A DNA stretch of 9,674 bases from an uncultured Burkholderiales bacterium. Its GTDB lineage: Bacteria; Pseudomonadota; Gammaproteobacteria; Burkholderiales; Thiobacillaceae. The notes beneath the pieces are model-generated. The model was not told the origin of the DNA and did no database searches. It was given only the letters and a program-made list of their open reading frames with translations. Below, in pieces: positions 5,488 to 9,674 of the stretch. Each line of letters starts with the position of its first letter. The stretch's first letter is position 1. The stretch lies in the NCBI GenBank assembly GCA_937925755.1, contig CALAMX010000116.1, forward strand, positions 1 through 9,674, read 5' to 3'. A program made the position numbers and the translations under genes.

Positions 5488-8400
5488 GTGTTCTCCGCCG
5501 CCACACAGGCCTGGTTCGACGCCTCCTTCGCCACCCCGACAGAGATACAGAAACGCGGCTGGGCAGCGATCGCCGCAGGCCAGCACACCCTGCTCATCGC
5601 CCCGACCGGCAGCGGCAAGACCTTGGCTGCCTTCCTGGCTGGCATCGACCGCTGCCTGACCTTACCGCCCGACGCACCGCCCGGTGTGCGCGTGCTCTAT
5701 GTGTCGCCGCTCAAGGCCCTGGTCTACGACGTCGAGCGCAACCTGCGCGCGCCGCTCGTTGGGATCGCCCGCCTGGCGACCGGGTTGGGCATGACGGTAC
5801 GTTCCGTCTCAGTCGATATCCGCACTGGTGATACCCCACAGCAGGACCGCCGTCAGCAGTTACGCCGCCCGGCCGACATCCTGGTGACCACCCCCGAGTC
5901 GCTGTTCCTGCTGCTCGCCTCGCGGGCGCGGGAGAGCCTACGCAGCGTGCACACCGTGATCATCGACGAGGTGCATGCCCTGGCAGCAGTCAAGCGGGGC
6001 AGCCATCTGGCCCTGTCGCTCGAATGGCTGGCCGAGGTAGCCGAGAGCGAACCACAACGCATCGGTCTGTCGGCGACGGTGCGGCCGGCCGAGGCGGTCG
6101 CCGCCTGGCTCGCCGGCAGCACGCGCACGGCGACCGTGGTCGATATCTCGCAACCGCCCGCCTTAGACCTCAGCGTCGTGGTACCCGGTGTTGGCTTTGA
6201 CATCGCGACGGCAGGAGCGGGTGCGCTCAGTACGACGGCCCAACCCGCCGGTGGCTCCATCCTCGCCCGGCTCTACCGTCAGGCGGCCCCATCTTACGGG
6301 GAGGAACAACGCGGTTTTTGGCCACGCATCACCACCGCCCTGCTCGCCGAGATCACCGCTGCGCGCTCGACCATCGTCTTCGTCAACAGTCGGGGATTAT
6401 GCGAACGCCTGGTCAACCAGCTGAATGAACTGGCCGGCGAGGTCATCGCCCATGCCCACCACGGCAGCCTGGCACGCGAGCGACGCATCGAGATCGAGGA
6501 CGCCCTCAAGGCCGGACGCATCCGCGCATTGGTGGCTACCAGCTCGCTCGAGTTGGGCATCGACATGGGGGCGGTGGACAAGGTCCTGATGGTCGAGTCG
6601 CCCGGCAGCGTCGCGCGCGGACTGCAAAGGGCCGGGCGCGCCGGTCACGCCGTGGGTGAGGTCAGCCATGCACGCCTCTACCCCAAACACCGCGGCGATC
6701 TCTTGGAATGCGCGGTGATCGCCGCGCGCATGTGCCGGGGCGAGATCGAGGCCATGCGTCTACCGGTCAATGCCCTGGACGTCCTGGCGCAGCAACTGGT
6801 GGCCTGGGTGGAGGCTCGACCGATGCCGGTCGAGGCGATCTTGGCGCGCTGCCAACGCGCACTGCCCTACCGCGATCTCGCCCGACCGATCCTAGAGGCG
6901 GTCTTGGCGATGCTGGCCGGGCAGTATGCGGCGGGTGATTTCGCCGAGGTGCGGCCCCTCATCACCTGGGACCGCACGCTCGATCTCGTCACTGCGCGCC
7001 GCGGTGCGGGCATGACGGTAAGACTCAATGCCGGCGTGATCCCTGACCGCGGCCTGTATGCCGTCTATCTGGGCGAAGGAGGGCCACGCTTAGGCGAGCT
7101 CGACGAAGAGATGGTTTATGAATCACGCAAGGGCGAGGTCATCCAGCTCGGTGCGAGTAGCTGGCGCATCGAGGAGATCACGCGGGATCGCGTCCTGGTC
7201 TCGCCCGCGCCGGGGGAGCCGGGCAAGCTGCCCTTCTGGCACGGGGATGGGCCCGGACGCAGCCTAGAGCTGGGTACAAGCCTCGGCGCCTTCTTGCGCG
7301 CGGCGGCTGCCCGCGCCGAGGACGACCTGGCCGGGTGGTTGCGTACCCAGGCGCCGCTGGACGCGAGCGCCGCGGCCGATCTGGCTGCCTATCTGAAAGA
7401 GCAGCGCGCGGTAGGCGCCCTGCCCAGCGACCGCACGCTGGTCATCGAGCGCTTCCGCGATGAGCTGGGCGACTGGCGCGTGTGCCTGCTCTCCCCCTTC
7501 GGCGCCCGTGTCCATGCCCCCTGGGCGATCGCCCTGCAGGAGATCCTGTCCCGCCGGGCCGGCTTCGAGGTCCAGGTGCTCTACACCGATGACGGCATCG
7601 TATTGCGCTTCACCGATACCGAAGAGCTGCCGGACCCGGCCTTGCTGCTGCCGGAGCCCGAGGAGGTCAGCCGTCTCGTCACCGAACACCTGCCGCAGAC
7701 GGCTTTGTTTGCCGGCCTTTTCCGCGAGAATGCCGCGCGCGCCCTGCTCACGCCGCGACGTCAGGCACAGGGGCGGCGACCACTCTGGGCCCAACGCATC
7801 AAGGCGCAGCAGCTCATGGCCAGCGTGAGCCGCCACCCCGACTATCCCATCGTCCTGGAGACTTACCGCCAGGCCCTCTCCGACCTCTTCGACCTGGACG
7901 GATTGCGCCGCATACTCAGCGACCTGCGCGCTGGCCGCATCCGCGTACGCGAAGTGGAGACGCGCTCGGCCTCCCCTTTCGCCCGCTCTCTGGTCTTCGC
8001 CTATGTCGCCGCCAACCTCTACGCAGGGGACGCACCGCTGGCGGAGAAACGCGCCCAGGCCCTCACGCTGGATCGCCGTATGTTGGCCGAGCTGCTCGGC
8101 GAGGCTGAGCTGGCAGACCTGCTCGATCATGACAGCATCGACGAGGTAGAGGCCCGGCTCCAGCGCCTGGACCCCGATCACGCGGTGACCGACGCCGATG
8201 GCCTCCACGACTTGCTGCGCCTGCTCGGTGACCTGCGCCCGCAAGAGATCGCAAAGCGCTGTGCAGCGGGCGCGGACTGGTCCGCCTGGCTCAACGCGCT
8301 GCAGGCCGCCCGACGGGCGATCCCTGTCCAAGTCGCCGGCGAGCAGCGCTGGATCGCCGCCGAAGACGCTGGCCTCTACCGCGATGCCCTGGGGGTACCG

Positions 8401-9674
8401 CATCCGCCGGGGCTGCCGACGGATTACCTCGCCCCGGTCGAGGACGCCCTCACCCGCCTCTTCCGTCGTTGGGTGCGGCGGCATGGCCCATTCACCAGCG
8501 AGACACTGGCCCAGCGCTATGGCCTCACCCCCGCCCAGGTCGAGCCCGTGCTCGCCCTGCTCACACGCGACGGTGTGCTACAGCAAGGGCGCATCCGGCC
8601 AGGCGGCCATGCCGTGGAGTGGGTCGATGTCGAGGTCCTGAAACAGATCAAGCGGGCAAGTCTGGCCCGCCTACGACAACAGGCCGCACCCCAGGAGGCA
8701 GCAGCGCTAGGCCGGCTGTTACCGCACTGGCAGGGGATCCCCGACAAGACAGGGACACGCCTGAATATCTCGCCATCGGCCGATGCACTCCTGGCAGCCA
8801 TTCTGCCGCTGGAGGCGCTCCCCCTGCCCTGGAGCGTGCTATCCCTCACCCTTCTGCCCATGCGTCTGCCAGGCTTCCGGCCAGAATTGCTGGATTGGCT
8901 CACGAGCTCGGGTACCCTGGTCTGGCTGGGTGTCGGCCCGCTGGGGACGCGCGACGGCCGCGTCATGCTGTTGCGCCGCGAGCAGGTCGGCCGGCTCATC
9001 ACCGCGAGCGCATATGAACCCCCATCCCCGCTGCACACGGCCATCCTCGAGCATCTCGCCCAGCGCGGGGCGTCCTTCCTCACCGAGATCGAGAGCGCGG
9101 TGGGCCGTGCCCTGCCGGACACGTCTGCGCACGAGTTCGAGGCCGCCCTGTGGGACCTCGTCTGGGCCGGCCGTATCACCAACGACAGCTTGGCCCCCTT
9201 GCGCCAGCGTCTGCGCGGTGGCGCGCGCGAGCCGGGTGCACCCCGGCATGCCCACACCACCCTGGCCGGCGGCCGCTGGTCCCTGGTCGCTGATCTGCTC
9301 ACCCCGGACATCGCGCTCACCGAGCGAGCTGTGGCCTGGGCCGAGGTCCTGCTCAACCGCTATGGCATCGTCAGCCGCGAGGCGGTGCGTTACGAACAGG
9401 CCCCACCGGGCTGGGGGGCTTTGCGCCAGGCCTTGAAGGCCATGGAGGAGACGGGGCGGGTGCGCCGCGGCTATTTCGTCGAGGGTCTGTCCGGGGTGCA
9501 ATACGCACGGCCCGGCGCCGTCGAGGCCCTGCGCCGCGAGACGGAAGCGACCACAGGCACCGTCCAGATGCTGGCCGCGCTGGACCCCGCCAACCCCTAC
9601 GGCGCGCTTCTCCCTTGGCCGGCGGCGGCAGTGCGCGACGCGACCCCAAGACGCTTGGCCGGCGCCTGGGTGGT
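5488..9674 (+). CDS. lhr: Lhr-family ATP-dependent DNA helicase (C-terminal end outside window)
   Basis: The frame is open for 1,395 codons to the window edge. E. coli Lhr has about 1,540 residues. Superfamily 2 motifs appear in order: Walker A APTGSGKT (38-45), SPLKAL (73-78), TTPESL (134-139), DEVH (160-163), SAT (195-197), VNSR (299-302), HHGSL (324-328), TSSLELGIDMG (351-361) and QRAGRAGH (380-387). The Lhr-specific winged-helix and beta-sheet parts follow, then the long C-terminal region found in full-length Lhr. DPANPYGALLPWP at about 1366-1378 is a signature close to the family C-terminus, so probably fewer than about 150 residues are missing. Lhr enzymes translocate 3' to 5' on single-stranded DNA, and the E. 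coli C-terminal region has been linked to uracil-DNA glycosylase activity, which suggests a DNA repair role. The GTG start is chosen because homology begins at once (FSAATQAWFDASFATPTEIQ) and TAA codons at 5455 and 5461 close the frame upstream. No Shine-Dalgarno is visible. Confidence 0.95.
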   Translation, partial: MFSAATQAWFDASFATPTEIQKRGWAAIAAGQHTLLIAPTGSGKTLAAFLAGIDRCLTLPPDAPPGVRVLYVSPLKALVYDVERNLRAPLVGIARLATGLGMTVRSVSVDIRTGDTPQQDRRQQLRRPADILVTTPESLFLLLASRARESLRSVHTVIIDEVHALAAVKRGSHLALSLEWLAEVAESEPQRIGLSATVRPAEAVAAWLAGSTRTATVVDISQPPALDLSVVVPGVGFDIATAGAGALSTTAQPAGGSILARLYRQAAPSYGEEQRGFWPRITTALLAEITAARSTIVFVNSRGLCERLVNQLNELAGEVIAHAHHGSLARERRIEIEDALKAGRIRALVATSSLELGIDMGAVDKVLMVESPGSVARGLQRAGRAGHAVGEVSHARLYPKHRGDLLECAVIAARMCRGEIEAMRLPVNALDVLAQQLVAWVEARPMPVEAILARCQRALPYRDLARPILEAVLAMLAGQYAAGDFAEVRPLITWDRTLDLVTARRGAGMTVRLNAGVIPDRGLYAVYLGEGGPRLGELDEEMVYESRKGEVIQLGASSWRIEEITRDRVLVSPAPGEPGKLPFWHGDGPGRSLELGTSLGAFLRAAAARAEDDLAGWLRTQAPLDASAAADLAAYLKEQRAVGALPSDRTLVIERFRDELGDWRVCLLSPFGARVHAPWAIALQEILSRRAGFEVQVLYTDDGIVLRFTDTEELPDPALLLPEPEEVSRLVTEHLPQTALFAGLFRENAARALLTPRRQAQGRRPLWAQRIKAQQLMASVSRHPDYPIVLETYRQALSDLFDLDGLRRILSDLRAGRIRVREVETRSASPFARSLVFAYVAANLYAGDAPLAEKRAQALTLDRRMLAELLGEAELADLLDHDSIDEVEARLQRLDPDHAVTDADGLHDLLRLLGDLRPQEIAKRCAAGADWSAWLNALQAARRAIPVQVAGEQRWIAAEDAGLYRDALGVPHPPGLPTDYLAPVEDALTRLFRRWVRRHGPFTSETLAQRYGLTPAQVEPVLALLTRDGVLQQGRIRPGGHAVEWVDVEVLKQIKRASLARLRQQAAPQEAAALGRLLPHWQGIPDKTGTRLNISPSADALLAAILPLEALPLPWSVLSLTLLPMRLPGFRPELLDWLTSSGTLVWLGVGPLGTRDGRVMLLRREQVGRLITASAYEPPSPLHTAILEHLAQRGASFLTEIESAVGRALPDTSAHEFEAALWDLVWAGRITNDSLAPLRQRLRGGAREPGAPRHAHTTLAGGRWSLVADLLTPDIALTERAVAWAEVLLNRYGIVSREAVRYEQAPPGWGALRQALKAMEETGRVRRGYFVEGLSGVQYARPGAVEALRRETEATTGTVQMLAALDPANPYGALLPWPAAAVRDATPRRLAGAWV

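Noticed and set aside
7264..8484. A 406-codon open frame on the minus strand
   Set aside because: It lies wholly inside the Lhr coding frame, has no recognisable domain, and is explained by third-position GC bias in the opposite strand.
4680..9674. Pairing of the metallo-beta-lactamase-fold gene and the helicase as a DNA repair cassette (exonuclease plus Lhr-type helicase)
   Set aside because: The hydrolase has the YcbL/glyoxalase II signature rather than that of the beta-CASP-type nucleases found with ligase-associated Lhr-Core helicases, the helicase is the full-length Lhr type, and a 169-base gap with inverted repeats separates them.
1..9674. CRISPR arrays, transposases, tRNA or rRNA genes
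   Set aside because: No direct-repeat array, transposase-like protein, tRNA-like cloverleaf or rRNA segment was seen on either strand.

Overview
The window is GC-rich, densely coded DNA from a bacterium, most likely a gammaproteobacterium. The gene types (full-length Lhr helicase, YcbL-type metallo-hydrolase, DUF1631 protein, YuxH/CdgJ-type EAL-HDOD protein, class I c-di-GMP riboswitch) and the codon use would suit a purple sulfur bacterium of the Chromatiaceae or a relative. That placement is an inference from style, not from a marker gene.

Layout. (1) Positions 1-497, minus strand: the 5' part of a gene for a small thioredoxin-fold protein with a CPNC motif and a HEAT-like C-terminal part, cut by the window edge. 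(2) Positions 498-984: a non-coding region that holds the most informative element of the window, a class I cyclic-di-GMP riboswitch (GEMM-I, about 764-857), followed 14 bases later by an intrinsic terminator (872-904). A long leader and a strong ribosome binding site follow. (3) Positions 985-3363, plus strand: a 792-residue DUF1631-family protein. (4) Positions 3366-4617: a decayed gene that starts two bases after the DUF1631 stop. Read across frames it is clearly an EAL-HDOD signalling protein, but it carries about five frameshifts, three in-frame stops and a probable small internal deletion. (5) Positions 4680-5318: a YcbL/glyoxalase II-type metallo-beta-lactamase-fold hydrolase. (6) Positions 5488-9674: a full-size Lhr-family ATP-dependent helicase, open to the window end and lacking only its last C-terminal segment.

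How the parts fit. The riboswitch and terminator form a transcription-attenuation module that should make expression of the DUF1631 gene respond to c-di-GMP. The second gene of that unit was itself a c-di-GMP-type protein (degenerate EAL plus HDOD) and is now dead, while the riboswitch and the first gene look intact. This links the uncharacterised DUF1631 family to c-di-GMP signalling by sensor, by neighbour and possibly by its own C-terminal barrel-like region. The hydrolase and Lhr genes appear to be ordinary housekeeping or repair genes without a functional link to that unit.
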